Source: Pseudobacteriovorax antillogorgiicola
GTDB lineage: Bacteria; Bdellovibrionota_B; Oligoflexia; Oligoflexales; Oligoflexaceae
NCBI RefSeq assembly: GCF_900177345.1
Contig: NZ_FWZT01000012.1
Coordinates: 1 to 64,000, forward strand
Length of the DNA stretch: 64,000 bases
Direction of reading: 5' to 3'
Below the pieces are notes generated by a model. The model did no database searches, was not told the DNA's origin, and saw only the letters and a list, made by a program, of their open reading frames with translations. The translations under genes and the position numbers were made by a program. Position 1 is the first letter of the stretch; each line of letters opens with the position of its first letter. This document shows, in pieces, positions 10,606 through 20,007 of this stretch.

Positions 10606-10956
10606 TGTCTATGTCCCAGTTAATTCTCGATCAAATCCCATTACAAATAAGGTAAGGAAACCTCGATATATTGCACATTGTTCGAATCGATTGAGCAAAA
10701 GGGCTCTTTTGCAAAGTGTGGCATGAGAAATGTGAGGTAAATGATTCAGAAATCCGTCTGCTCAATTAACACATGCCAGAAGCTACTTTCCAGCGCCTAC
10801 TGAACCCATCTGATTGCGCTCGCTCTAGTGCGATAGAGCTAACATATAATACACCGCTTTTCTAGCATAGCTTCTGGCTTTTATGGACTTCCGAAATAAA
10901 CTGTGTTCATCATGAGCGAAAACTCAGATCAGAGTGCTCACCCTGAGCACTTGAAG
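10606..10956. other. 351-base intergenic region between kpsS and kdsD
   Basis: No convincing gene is present; a 21-codon plus-strand frame from an ATG at 10913 runs into kpsS antisense and looks fortuitous. The region should hold the promoter of kdsD near its left-reading end and the 3' end of the kps transcript. I could not pick a convincing minus-strand promoter. It contains the inverted repeat listed separately at 10933-10951. Confidence 0.4.
10933..10951 (-). terminator. Possible hairpin at the 3' end of the kps operon
   Basis: AGTGCTC and GAGCACT form a perfect seven-base stem with a five-base loop, starting six bases past the kpsS stop codon. No run of U follows on the minus strand, so it is a weak or factor-dependent terminator, or an mRNA 3'-end stabiliser. 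Confidence 0.35.
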
Positions 10957-12231
10957 CTAAGCTTGAGGAATCGCAACCCCGCTCTTCTCTTCAGATAAAT
11001 GATTCTTTCGGCTCAACACATGCTGGATAACAACGGGAATCCTTGGCTTTTTTGGCTCGATACCGCTTAGACCAGGAACCTGGATGCTGTCCAAGGGCTT
11101 ATAGAAATTCTGATTTAACTGAGTCTGCTTCACCAGATACAAGCGAAAACGCTCAAATAAACCGCGATCAGGCTCAAAATCCGCTGCCCAAAACCCTGAT
11201 AGCTCACCTTGAAAGCAAAGCCCTGGCATATCATAAATCGCTCGACCTAAAGCCTTAACTTTCTTGCCGTGAACCAGAGCACTAATCCCCATCGTGGAAT
11301 TTATAAGCACTACGCCTAAACACTTTCGAAGGAGCCACGGGTTAGGCCCATCGTAGATATAGACAACACGATCACCAAGCTTATGCTCTTTAACAAGCTG
11401 CTTGATCAGATGCTGGTAGTTGCTATGGCCTCGATCCATAGGGTGGTGCTTGATAACTAGCGCCGTGTCGGTAGGAGCGTGTTTGGCAAAGGAAGACACA
11501 GCCACCTTAATTGAGGACGCCACATCGGGAAAGTCAGAGTGAAAGCGGATCTGAGAATCATCTTTGATTTGCAATGGCATCAAATAGAAACGACTACCCC
11601 ACTTTCGTTGTAAGCCGGCTAATCGTCGGCCAGACAGCCAACGTTGTGGATGCTTCAGAAGCCAAGCTTTAATCCAACAGCGTGCCTCATAGAAACCACA
11701 GAACGAACGATGATGACTATAGTGAGCGAATTGACGTCGCAGTATGAACGAGAAAAAATAGTAGGCAACAGCATGGAGAATGCGCTGATAGAAGTCGAAG
11801 CCTATGCTTTCGGTTTTTGGCAAAGGCCCCTTCGGCTGCTTTCGATAAAACTCGGGATCGCGAGGAAGTGATGAATTGTCGTTCACCCCACCTAGCTCAC
11901 AAGTGATATAATCTGGCCTTAGGTACCCATCCTCGAAGTAGTACACCGGAACAGATTGGTCAGCACAAACTTTGGTTGCAACGCGATGATGATCCCGACA
12001 GTCTCCATAGCCATAGACCACATCAATATGGTGTTGAGCGATCAGCTGTTTAAGAAACCAGGATAACTGATCCAATTGACCACGAAAGGAGACAGACTTA
12101 AGTCCACGGCTGTAGAATATGTCACCACCATTGAAATTCACTTTAATGACTCGATGGCCATCAGCTTCCAATTGCTTGGCAAATTTTTGAAAAAAGGGAC
12201 CCATCGGACCCTGAAGCAATAGGATGTTCAA
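10957..12231 (-). CDS. kpsS: Capsule Kdo-linker glycosyltransferase KpsS
   Basis: A 424-residue cytoplasmic protein of the Capsule_synth family. KpsS adds the first beta-linked Kdo to phosphatidylglycerol, beginning the poly-Kdo linker on which group 2 capsules are built. MNILLLQGPMGPFF at the start, YYFEDGYLRPDYIT, the HHPMDRG segment and the closing STMGISALVHGKKVKALG are typical. It lies downstream of kpsC, separated by 263 bases, and ends the minus-strand kps run. Confidence 0.93.
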   Translation of the reverse strand: MNILLLQGPMGPFFQKFAKQLEADGHRVIKVNFNGGDIFYSRGLKSVSFRGQLDQLSWFLKQLIAQHHIDVVYGYGDCRDHHRVATKVCADQSVPVYYFEDGYLRPDYITCELGGVNDNSSLPRDPEFYRKQPKGPLPKTESIGFDFYQRILHAVAYYFFSFILRRQFAHYSHHRSFCGFYEARCWIKAWLLKHPQRWLSGRRLAGLQRKWGSRFYLMPLQIKDDSQIRFHSDFPDVASSIKVAVSSFAKHAPTDTALVIKHHPMDRGHSNYQHLIKQLVKEHKLGDRVVYIYDGPNPWLLRKCLGVVLINSTMGISALVHGKKVKALGRAIYDMPGLCFQGELSGFWAADFEPDRGLFERFRLYLVKQTQLNQNFYKPLDSIQVPGLSGIEPKKPRIPVVIQHVLSRKNHLSEEKSGVAIPQA

Positions 12232-12394
12232 AGGAACCTCAAAAATCTGAAATATTGCAGTTAGCGGCGAAATAAAGTGGGCTTGTCAAAAAAGAAACCA
12301 AAGCCCGCTGCTGCCATGTTTAGCCTACGGCCTTGAAAGCCAGTAAATAGATGATTTAAGACAGGTAGTCTAGAAAAATATGCTCTTTGAAGTA

Positions 12395-12414
12395 GAAAAA
12401 TAACAATATTTTTC
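12395..12414. repeat. AT-rich inverted repeat between kpsC and kpsS
   Basis: GAAAAATA and TATTTTTC form a perfect eight-base stem with an ACAA loop in the 263-base gap between kpsC and kpsS. It is the only clear structure there. It could attenuate read-through or protect one mRNA end; its AT content makes it weak. Confidence 0.3.
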
Positions 12415-12494
12415 CAAGCAGAACATAATTGTGAGAACTTTCATCTATCTTAACCAGATCTCATTGACGAGCCTGCATCATGGGCTGTCTTGCC

Positions 12495-14522
12495 TTAATA
12501 TAATAGAGCTTCTTTAAAGTAACGAAGCTTTGTCCACCAGCGATTGATTCCGCTTTTTTGATTCTGAGTAACGTTTTTTTCCATATCTGTACGTATCTCA
12601 TCAATGATACTCTCGACACTGCTGACAGCTCGTTTCGACCAGCTGAAATAGTGTGGGTAGAATATCAACGTTCCCGCTACTAACTCCGCCAGGCTAAGGT
12701 CTCTTGAGCGCTCTTTTCGCTGATGCCGATCAATGGTAAGGCCCCACCCTGCATAAAACGGCATCCCATAGGTAAAGACCTGTTTGCCATGAATCAAGGC
12801 TTCGAAACCGGCCAATGAGGTAAGCACATGAACGGCATCACAGGCAGCGAAGCATTTGATAATACTCTGATTTACAAGCATGACGTCGTAAAGATTTTCT
12901 GGAACTGATGCCTTGGATCGATTGCCTGAAATGGTATCAGGATGAGGCTTATAAACAATAAAGCTATCTGGAAATTGATCCCGCACAAAACGGAGCAAAC
13001 CAGCGTCCCCGAAACAATCAACGCCTCCAAGTTTGAGGGAGGCATCTCCCGGCACCTGACCTACAACTAAGCGAACTGTTCGTGAGTCATGTTCACCTCT
13101 TGTGAACAAAACATCATCCTGAGCACCTACATTATATTTCGTGACTTTGCTTTGCTTGATAGTCTCGATCAGTTTTTCCGCCCGCTGTAGAATGCTTGGG
13201 CTGAAGGTCTGTCGCGCTAGAATGGATTCCAGCCGACTTTCCTTTGATCCATGGTAGTAAAGTTCCTGCTCTTCTATCACTAGAGATGAAGGTCGCTTGA
13301 GATCTGTTCCCAATCCTACAGACCGAATGAAGCCGTCCTCAATCCGCAAGATCTGATAGCCTTTGCTGCGAGCCAAAGCCACGTCCTTCTCATGCTGATA
13401 GCCCCATACAAGTACCGCAGCACCTGAAGTAGCTCGACTCAATGACTTAACCTGGCGGATAAATCGCAATTTTTTAACATGAGGCCGAAGATAAAACGGC
13501 ATGAAGCACCGCTTCCAGAAACTTAAGCCTAAGGCATAGATCTTATCGTAGTGCCGAATTTTCATCGGTTCTTTTTGTTTCAGAAGGTCTAATGTGTCTT
13601 CAATTTCACACAGGCAATCTTTGACGGGATCGACGTAAAGGCAGTAGTCAACCAAAGTGTGGTAGGCAAGTTGCTCGATAGACAGCTTGTTCTTTCGTCG
13701 CTCACACGTTCTTCGGTCGTCTGTCAGACCCCAGCCCGCATAAAACGGAACTCCAAAGCAGGTTACCGACTTACCTAGGAGCAAAGCTTCGAACCCCACC
13801 TGCGAGCTAACTGTGTAAACATGGTCTACCTGACCAAGCAGATAGACTGGATTTAAGTCACGATCAATGAGCGTTACATTATCTGGCAAAAAGTCTTTAA
13901 GATAACCCTTTTTTGTCCCTAGCTTTACGTCTGGATGAATCTTGGCAAAGATCTGAGCTTCTGGGTTCTCCCTAACAGCAGCTGCCACCATCGCCTTAAA
14001 GTCTTGAGCACTAGCCCCCGAATAATACACCGAGCGGTCGCCAAACGTTTGATCGACGATCAAAATTCTCTTGCGATCGTGAGCCTGATCTAGGTCCTGG
14101 TCACGACAAAGGCTTTGGTGATTGTACTTACTCAGCGCTTCTTCTTTGATCGTTGCTAGGATTCCCTTCGTGCGTGCAAGTTGCTCTCGATTTAGGCCAG
14201 CACTTTGATTGAGGAGATCCTCAAGCTGACTCGGACGACTGGCGTCGTAGTAGATACCCACAGGGTCAGCAATGAGGGATAGTCTTGGTGATCCAAGCGA
14301 GGGATGAAGCTGATAGGCAAAGAAGCCATCTTCCAAGCGTATCAAACCCCTGCCAGTAATTCGGCTGAGTTGCTCACCACGATCAGCTTCGATCTTTCGC
14401 CCCCAGGTAAGTACCTTGAAGCGAAGACTTTTGGGCCACCCATAGTCGACCCTTCCCCCAAGAAACGTTTCGAGAGCTTTAAAGTTTCGAATGCCTTTAG
14501 ATAGGGTCAGGTATCGTTTCAT
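12495..14522 (-). CDS. kpsC: Capsule poly-Kdo linker transferase KpsC
   Basis: This 675-residue protein has two related Capsule_synth domains (about 1-320 and 350-640), the usual architecture of KpsC, which alternates beta-2,4 and beta-2,7 Kdo transfers. Each half repeats the same landmarks: RLEDGFFAYQL / RIEDGFIRSVG, AKIHPDVK / VYKPHPDT, and GFEALLLGKSVTCFGVPFYAGWGLT / GFEALIHGKQVFTYGMPFYAGWGLT. It lies 14 bases downstream of kpsD on the same strand, so it is probably cotranscribed with the exporter genes. Confidence 0.95.
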   Translation of the reverse strand: MKRYLTLSKGIRNFKALETFLGGRVDYGWPKSLRFKVLTWGRKIEADRGEQLSRITGRGLIRLEDGFFAYQLHPSLGSPRLSLIADPVGIYYDASRPSQLEDLLNQSAGLNREQLARTKGILATIKEEALSKYNHQSLCRDQDLDQAHDRKRILIVDQTFGDRSVYYSGASAQDFKAMVAAAVRENPEAQIFAKIHPDVKLGTKKGYLKDFLPDNVTLIDRDLNPVYLLGQVDHVYTVSSQVGFEALLLGKSVTCFGVPFYAGWGLTDDRRTCERRKNKLSIEQLAYHTLVDYCLYVDPVKDCLCEIEDTLDLLKQKEPMKIRHYDKIYALGLSFWKRCFMPFYLRPHVKKLRFIRQVKSLSRATSGAAVLVWGYQHEKDVALARSKGYQILRIEDGFIRSVGLGTDLKRPSSLVIEEQELYYHGSKESRLESILARQTFSPSILQRAEKLIETIKQSKVTKYNVGAQDDVLFTRGEHDSRTVRLVVGQVPGDASLKLGGVDCFGDAGLLRFVRDQFPDSFIVYKPHPDTISGNRSKASVPENLYDVMLVNQSIIKCFAACDAVHVLTSLAGFEALIHGKQVFTYGMPFYAGWGLTIDRHQRKERSRDLSLAELVAGTLIFYPHYFSWSKRAVSSVESIIDEIRTDMEKNVTQNQKSGINRWWTKLRYFKEALLY

Positions 14523-14536
14523 TGCATCTTCCGAGA

Positions 14537-16156
14537 TTAGAGGGCTAGTAAGATACGAGCTGTAGCTGCAACATTGAATAGCACTTGCGCCACATCTTTA
14601 CCCAATTGGAAAGTCTTGCTATCAACCTCAGGAATAACGAAGATCTCATCCCCTGGTCGCAGCTTGATATTGCCTGTAAACCAACCACTATCTTGAATAG
14701 AGAATGAGCCATCGAGATGGAGAACAAGAATCTTATCCTCATCCGCTCTATCTGTAAAACCACCGGATTGGGCAATATAATCTTTCACATCGAGATTCTC
14801 TCGATAGATGACTGCATTGGGAAATTGAACCTCACCGTGAATCATTACAACGTTGGTCTTCTGAGGAATCACCAGTAAATCGTCTTCTTCGAGTATGATC
14901 TGCGATCGCTCCAAGTCCTTTGCCAGCACGACTTGACCCTTGGGTTCCACGCGACGGGCACGCTCCACTAACTTGAGGAGCATCTCAGCCTCTCGGGCAC
15001 GAATTTCAGCTTCCTCTTTGGTGACAGAGGTCGCACCCAGAATAGATTGTTCTAGCTTGTCTAAAGACTCAGCAAGTCTCACCTTCTGGGTTGCCTGAAC
15101 CCGTTTACGGAATAGCTGAACGTGATCCTGATCGGAGAGGTTGCTCAACTCTACCTGGTCGAGAATATCAGCGATCGTAGCCCCTGGCTTAACAATAAAC
15201 TCTCGTTTGCTTTTGTGTTCACCCTGAACTCGAACTGACAGGTTACCCCGCTGCTTATCATTGACGACGGTAATTTCGTCACCTGCTCGAAAGATCAGAC
15301 CTTTTGCCTTCTTAATCATGTGGTAGGCATGAGTTTTCTGATCGCCAGAATTACTTTCAACGCGAATATGCGTCGCTTCAGCTGATGGTCTCGCCAATTC
15401 TAGTAGACGTTTTAAATCGATGGTGGAGGAGCTCAACTCGAAGCTATTCGCGTTTTGCACCAGTCCTTTGATAATAAGGCTCGGCTTTCGAGATTCCACA
15501 AGGATCGTATCACCATCGTGAAATTGGACGATTGGCATAGAACCTTTGAGAATAAACTCATAAAGATCAATACTGAGCTTTTTCTTGCCATTGCGAAGCA
15601 AACTCACTTCGACAAAGCTACCACGATCTAAATCAATTCCCTTAGCCTTATCGAGGTAATAAAGAACAGAGTCGGTGTTAAGACCACCGTAAAGCCCTGG
15701 ACTATTTACAAAGCCGGTAACGTATACTTTTACAGATTGATTGGTATTAAGGTTAGTATAGACGCCAACATTTTTGAGATAGACCTGAGAAACTTTTTTC
15801 TTAATCACCGCGTTCAAGTCTTGGTTTCTTACACCAAGCACACGAACTGGCCCCACTTTGGGTAGAAAGATATTTCCCTGGGCATCAACGATTAGATTCT
15901 GCTGAAACTCTACAGCCCCCCAGAATTGAACGCTGATGGCATCCCCTACATCAATCTGATAGTCTGGGTTAAAACCTTTAAACGACTCTTTGGAAAAACT
16001 ACCCTGGAATAGGTTTGCTCCGAAAGGCAGGATATTGCTATCACGCACCTTGGTTTCCACAGCAGTTTGCTCTTGGCTGACATCCATATTTTCTATTGCT
16101 AAAGACTTAGTCCCTAAGAACAGGCTTCCAAGTATGATAAGGCTTCGTATGTTCAT
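14537..16156 (-). CDS. kpsD: Capsule polysaccharide export protein KpsD (periplasmic/outer membrane)
   Basis: A 539-residue exported protein with a signal peptide (residues 1-20, ending KSLA). A Poly_export domain (YQIDVGDAISVQFWG and following, about 55-150) and several SLBB-type beta-grasp segments follow (KVYVTGFVNSPGLYGG; NVVMIHGEVQFPNAVIY with ENLDVKDYIAQSGGFT). A Glu/Lys-rich helix lies around 370-405. There is no lipobox. KpsD links the inner-membrane exporter to the outer membrane in group 2 capsules. It starts two bases past the kpsE stop, implying translational coupling. Confidence 0.92.
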   Translation of the reverse strand: MNIRSLIILGSLFLGTKSLAIENMDVSQEQTAVETKVRDSNILPFGANLFQGSFSKESFKGFNPDYQIDVGDAISVQFWGAVEFQQNLIVDAQGNIFLPKVGPVRVLGVRNQDLNAVIKKKVSQVYLKNVGVYTNLNTNQSVKVYVTGFVNSPGLYGGLNTDSVLYYLDKAKGIDLDRGSFVEVSLLRNGKKKLSIDLYEFILKGSMPIVQFHDGDTILVESRKPSLIIKGLVQNANSFELSSSTIDLKRLLELARPSAEATHIRVESNSGDQKTHAYHMIKKAKGLIFRAGDEITVVNDKQRGNLSVRVQGEHKSKREFIVKPGATIADILDQVELSNLSDQDHVQLFRKRVQATQKVRLAESLDKLEQSILGATSVTKEEAEIRAREAEMLLKLVERARRVEPKGQVVLAKDLERSQIILEEDDLLVIPQKTNVVMIHGEVQFPNAVIYRENLDVKDYIAQSGGFTDRADEDKILVLHLDGSFSIQDSGWFTGNIKLRPGDEIFVIPEVDSKTFQLGKDVAQVLFNVAATARILLAL

Positions 16157-16158
16157 AA

Positions 16159-17361
16159 CTACGCTCGATTCTCTCTTACAATTTCGATAGACAGTGTCAC
16201 GACTCCGTATAGTACTAGCAACCCAAAGAAGATCGTCACCAGGTTATAAAACACTTTGGGGTGTGTTGCGTCTTCTGGTTTAAAGGCACGGCTCACGACC
16301 ACCAAAAACTTCTTCTTTTGCGTGCTTTCTACACGGGTTTTTTCTAGGCTAACAAGAGCTGTTTTATAAGCATCTTGGGCAAAATTGAAGTTTAAGACCA
16401 AGTCATGATACTCGGCCGTTAGTTTTCCGAGAGACTGTGAGCCACTACCTGTACTGGTAAACCCTTGGTTCTCACCGGCAAGCTGCTCATTGATGGCTGA
16501 AATACGATTTCGCAATGCTTCAACTTCTGGTGCTTTGGGGTTCATGTAACCAAGAAGGGTTTTCAATTCCGCCTCAAGCTTGGTTTTACTCGCTGTTAGC
16601 TCGTTAACCACACCAACCACAGCCTTCGACTGCTCTTCAGGCTGAACAATGTTATGCTTACTCTGAAATGCGATCATATTCTGCTTCGCCGCTCTTAAGT
16701 TATCCTGAGCGCGAACGACTTCTTCTTCTACAAACTCCATTTGCTCAGCAGCCAAGTCATGGTTGATCCGGTTGAGGAAGGCTTCACTCTCGGAACTGAT
16801 GACTTGAACAATTTTTTGAGCGTAGCTAGGCTCAAAACCCTGCGCCTCGATTGTCATAACTCCTGATAACTCATCGAAGTCCACACGAACACGATTGAGA
16901 TAGTACGCGTAAGACTCCTCTCGGCTTGTATTCGAGCCTAAACGAAAAACGAAATCGACTTTTTCAGAACGAAAATGATCAAGCAAAGCAATCTTTTCAT
17001 GGAGATGATCCATCATCGCCATCGAAAGAATATATTCTTGAACCAGCATTGCGTCTGCGGCCGAGTTACTGGAGCCACCAATCAAGCTTAAAGCACCAAG
17101 GTTTAAACTCTCGGCTCCATTCACTCTTTTTACTATAAGCTCTGCCTTGCTCGCAAAGCGATCGGCTGCAAATATAGTCAGGTAAAGAGCACAAATCACG
17201 AACGGTATTGCGACCCAGTAGGCAAATTGATGCTGAAGCATCCGGCGATGAGTGCCCTTCGCCTTGTGCTCCTCATACAATTGCTTTGCCCGCGAATCTT
17301 TAAGAAAGAGCTTTGGGTTGCGTCTTAGTTTTCTAAATTTTCTCGGTTCAGAAATTTTCAA
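16159..17361 (-). CDS. kpsE: Capsule export inner-membrane adaptor KpsE (Wzz/PCP family)
   Basis: A 400-residue polysaccharide co-polymerase-type protein. It has a transmembrane helix at about 45-67 (FAYWVAIPFVICALYLTIF), a large periplasmic coiled-coil region (about 200-300, Gln/Glu/Lys rich), and a C-terminal transmembrane helix (about 370-392). This topology matches KpsE/BexC/CtrB. It lies four bases after kpsT and directly before kpsD, the standard order for an ABC-type capsule exporter. Confidence 0.94.
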   Translation of the reverse strand: MKISEPRKFRKLRRNPKLFLKDSRAKQLYEEHKAKGTHRRMLQHQFAYWVAIPFVICALYLTIFAADRFASKAELIVKRVNGAESLNLGALSLIGGSSNSAADAMLVQEYILSMAMMDHLHEKIALLDHFRSEKVDFVFRLGSNTSREESYAYYLNRVRVDFDELSGVMTIEAQGFEPSYAQKIVQVISSESEAFLNRINHDLAAEQMEFVEEEVVRAQDNLRAAKQNMIAFQSKHNIVQPEEQSKAVVGVVNELTASKTKLEAELKTLLGYMNPKAPEVEALRNRISAINEQLAGENQGFTSTGSGSQSLGKLTAEYHDLVLNFNFAQDAYKTALVSLEKTRVESTQKKKFLVVVSRAFKPEDATHPKVFYNLVTIFFGLLVLYGVVTLSIEIVRENRA

Positions 17362-17364
17362 AAT

Positions 17365-18015
17365 TCACACCATTTTCTTATAGCTAGCGACTGCTTCTCG
17401 GATATCATCATAGTATGTCAACTGACCATCATTGAGCAGTAAACCTACTTCACAGTGCTTTATTAACTCATTCAAATTGTGGGACACCATAATAAAGGAT
17501 GATGTCTCTTGCTTGGCTGTCATTGCTGCCGAACATTTTGCTCGGAAATTTTTGTCGCCAACCGCCGTCACCTCATCAACCAGGTAGACGTCGAAACGAA
17601 ATGACATCGACAAGCCGAAGGAAAATCGTGAGCGCATTCCTGACGAATAACTCTGAATTGGCATATCAAAGTAGTCCCCAATATCAGCAAATTCCGCTAC
17701 TTGTCGTTCAACTTCAGCAGCATCTTCCACCCCATGGATACGGCACACGAATCGAGTATTTTCCCGAGCGGTCATGCTGCCCTGAAATGCCCCTAGCCCC
17801 ACTGGCCAAGAGATACTGGCTGAACTCTGGATAAGCCCTCGATCGGGATAATCAATCTTGCCGATCAACCTTAGCAAGGTACTCTTACCTGCTCCATTTC
17901 GCCCTAAAATGCCCACGCTGGCGTTGGTGGGAATTTTAAAACTCACATTGCGCAAGGCATATTTTCGCCCTCGCTTAGTAGCATAGGACTTTGTTACATT
18001 CTTCAGCTCGATCAT
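17365..18015 (-). CDS. kpsT: Capsule ABC transporter ATPase KpsT
   Basis: A 216-residue ATPase, close to the usual ~219. It has Walker A (GRNGAGKST), an ABC signature (YSSGMRSRFSFGLSM), Walker B (VYLVDEVTAVGD) and the switch His (MVSHNLNE). The start is taken at ATG 18015, where ATGA overlaps the kpsM stop by four bases and the protein begins MIELKNVTKSY as in the family. A longer frame from 18036 would lie wholly inside kpsM. It energises export of the lipid-linked capsule with KpsM. Confidence 0.96.
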   Translation of the reverse strand: MIELKNVTKSYATKRGRKYALRNVSFKIPTNASVGILGRNGAGKSTLLRLIGKIDYPDRGLIQSSASISWPVGLGAFQGSMTARENTRFVCRIHGVEDAAEVERQVAEFADIGDYFDMPIQSYSSGMRSRFSFGLSMSFRFDVYLVDEVTAVGDKNFRAKCSAAMTAKQETSSFIMVSHNLNELIKHCEVGLLLNDGQLTYYDDIREAVASYKKMV

Positions 18016-18842
18016 GTTGCTACCATCCGTATCCAAGTCCGCTTGTGAAGGTAAAGCCCTACTAATAGCGTGATGAGGGCAACCTTAACGAGGTATGTCT
18101 CTGAAATATAGGGTGATAGGGGTAAGCCCAGATAACCCTCTCGAATCAGCTCAATCGCACAGAATATAGGATTCCAAGCTAAGGCCTTGACGGCTGCCGA
18201 TGGTAGGGTAGCCGCTGCATAAAAGATTCCAGATAGAAAATACAGCGGCCTGGTGAGCATCGGAACGACCTTCTCCATTTCTGGGAACATGGTCACCAGA
18301 CCCGATGTGCACAAACCGGCCCCAATCGATAGAATCACAAGGAAAAATAACGCTTCTAGAACAAGGCCAGGATCATGAACGGCAACATCCACCTGAAACC
18401 ACCACAGGATTAGAATAAAAACCGCACACACCATCACAAAAATAAACAGCTCTAAGAGCCAGCGAGAGATCAAGGTATGGATTGGCCGCACTTGCTGAAA
18501 GTTAAATAAACCCCGATTTGCGGACGCCGCATTCATGGATCGCGTCATGTTATTAGAAAAAAGATTGTAGGGCATGATCCCTAAAAATATAAATAGGGGA
18601 GCTGAGTGCCCAAGAATCTCCCAAGTCCCTCGAAGACCCCACATCAGAGAAAATATTGCCACATGAGTCAGTGGCTCGATCAAAGCCCAAGCCCAACCCA
18701 AACGAAACTTACCAAAGCGCGTCTTAACCTCTCGCAGAAAAAGGGCGAGAACCACATCCCGAAAGATCTCTAAAGAGTTTCTCGATTTTATGGTCGCATT
18801 CTTCATTCGGCCTTTAAGTCCTTCTCGTCTTACTGGCGCCAA
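18012..18842 (-). CDS. kpsM: Capsule ABC transporter permease KpsM
   Basis: An ABC-2 type permease of 276 residues with about six transmembrane helices. ALFLREVKTRFGKFRLGWAWALIEPL is nearly identical in pattern to the start of known KpsM proteins. The proline-containing end (GYLGLPLSPYISETY) is also typical. Family members are ~258 residues, so a later start at the Met of MKNATIKS is possible. It is the first kps gene; the stop overlaps the kpsT start. Confidence 0.95.
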   Translation of the reverse strand: MAPVRREGLKGRMKNATIKSRNSLEIFRDVVLALFLREVKTRFGKFRLGWAWALIEPLTHVAIFSLMWGLRGTWEILGHSAPLFIFLGIMPYNLFSNNMTRSMNAASANRGLFNFQQVRPIHTLISRWLLELFIFVMVCAVFILILWWFQVDVAVHDPGLVLEALFFLVILSIGAGLCTSGLVTMFPEMEKVVPMLTRPLYFLSGIFYAAATLPSAAVKALAWNPIFCAIELIREGYLGLPLSPYISETYLVKVALITLLVGLYLHKRTWIRMVAT

Positions 18843-18893
18843 AAAAGCATAGGTTTAGCCTGAATCACTCAAAATGTCTAGAGTAAACCCAGT

Positions 18894-19793
18894 CTAGGAA
18901 CCTCCTGATTCCTTTCGACTCGTCCCATATCGCAGGTAAGTCTCTGGAACTTGGACATAATTAAAAAAGTCATTGCCATGATGAGCATACGAAAAGTGCC
19001 GCGTCGCAGGCTTGAATAGCAATTCGTTTAGGTTGAGTCCCACGCCCACAAAGGTCTCTCGGATTTCTGGATCATCGTTTTTGAAGCCCCTTGCAAAGTA
19101 CCCTGCACTAAACTCAAAGTATTTCAGGGGGGTATCGGCAAGGGAATCGAATCCGGCCGGCTTTAGAACCACCATGTAGCGCTGGTTCATGTAGTCTGTA
19201 ATCGGATGTTTTGTTTCTACAAAACGCTTTGGGCTATACTCAATTCTGAAATCCATGGTTTCTGCAAGCTTAGGATACCGATCCCGCAGCATGGCAAGCC
19301 CGATCCCACTAGAATTCATGATCAAATCCTCATAAGAGAAGCCATGGTCCTTGGATACCCCATCAAAGACTTCTACATAGAGCATGATCAGCCAGGCATA
19401 AAGCCCCGGATAATCATTGCGTTCCATCCCCTGAGGCCTTGCTTTCCGAGCCTGGGTGTATAGGAATTCCGCCATGATATAGCTTGAGTAAAAGTGGCCC
19501 AACTTGTCTTGGCCACCGCTCCCCGTGTCGGCGCTAAACCAGCCCTCGTCATTGAATTTGAATCGACTCGAACCCCAGTCCCAACTTTTTACGCCCAGAT
19601 AGGTCACAAAACCCGTGACACCCAGCAGCTCATAGTCGATGAGCTTCATTGTCTGTAGCCAAGCGGGTTCTGGTAAATTAACGAGTTCGTCGCCTGGAGC
19701 AGCGATTTGCTCCTCGCTGAAAGCTTTTGTAACTGGCGTCAATACAATCAGACAAACTGCCATGGTTTTGATGATGATTTTTTTGAGGAACAT
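18894..19793 (-). CDS. DUF2279 (YfiM-like) exported protein
   Basis: A 299-residue protein with a signal peptide (residues 1-25, ending TKAFS). The core contains DKLGHFYSSYIMAEF and, further on, EVFDGVSKDHGFSYEDLIMNSSGIGLA. This His/Asp/Glu pattern with a helical hairpin marks the DUF2279/YfiM family of unknown function. It lies 51 bases upstream of kpsM on the same strand, so read-through into the capsule operon is possible, although membership of capsule export is unproven. It is divergent from the phospholipase gene. Confidence 0.7.
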   Translation of the reverse strand: MFLKKIIIKTMAVCLIVLTPVTKAFSEEQIAAPGDELVNLPEPAWLQTMKLIDYELLGVTGFVTYLGVKSWDWGSSRFKFNDEGWFSADTGSGGQDKLGHFYSSYIMAEFLYTQARKARPQGMERNDYPGLYAWLIMLYVEVFDGVSKDHGFSYEDLIMNSSGIGLAMLRDRYPKLAETMDFRIEYSPKRFVETKHPITDYMNQRYMVVLKPAGFDSLADTPLKYFEFSAGYFARGFKNDDPEIRETFVGVGLNLNELLFKPATRHFSYAHHGNDFFNYVQVPETYLRYGTSRKESGGS

Positions 19794-20007
19794 TTATGAA
19801 ACTCACTTAAATATAAATACACTCTTAATATTTTTCAGTCACCATGACGCTGCAACGGAATAGCACAAACCTTGTGAAAAGTCATGATATTTCTGGATTA
19901 CAAGCATCGAGGGCGGCTTAGCAGCGAACTATGCAGATTGACTTAGCTGTGTTAGACTTGATTTAAAAACAACAAGAAAACCTCACTTTTGATTGGGATC
20001 TTTCACC

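Noticed and set aside
10913-10980. Short plus-strand frame starting at 10913
   Set aside because: Twenty-one codons running antisense into kpsS, without a ribosome site.
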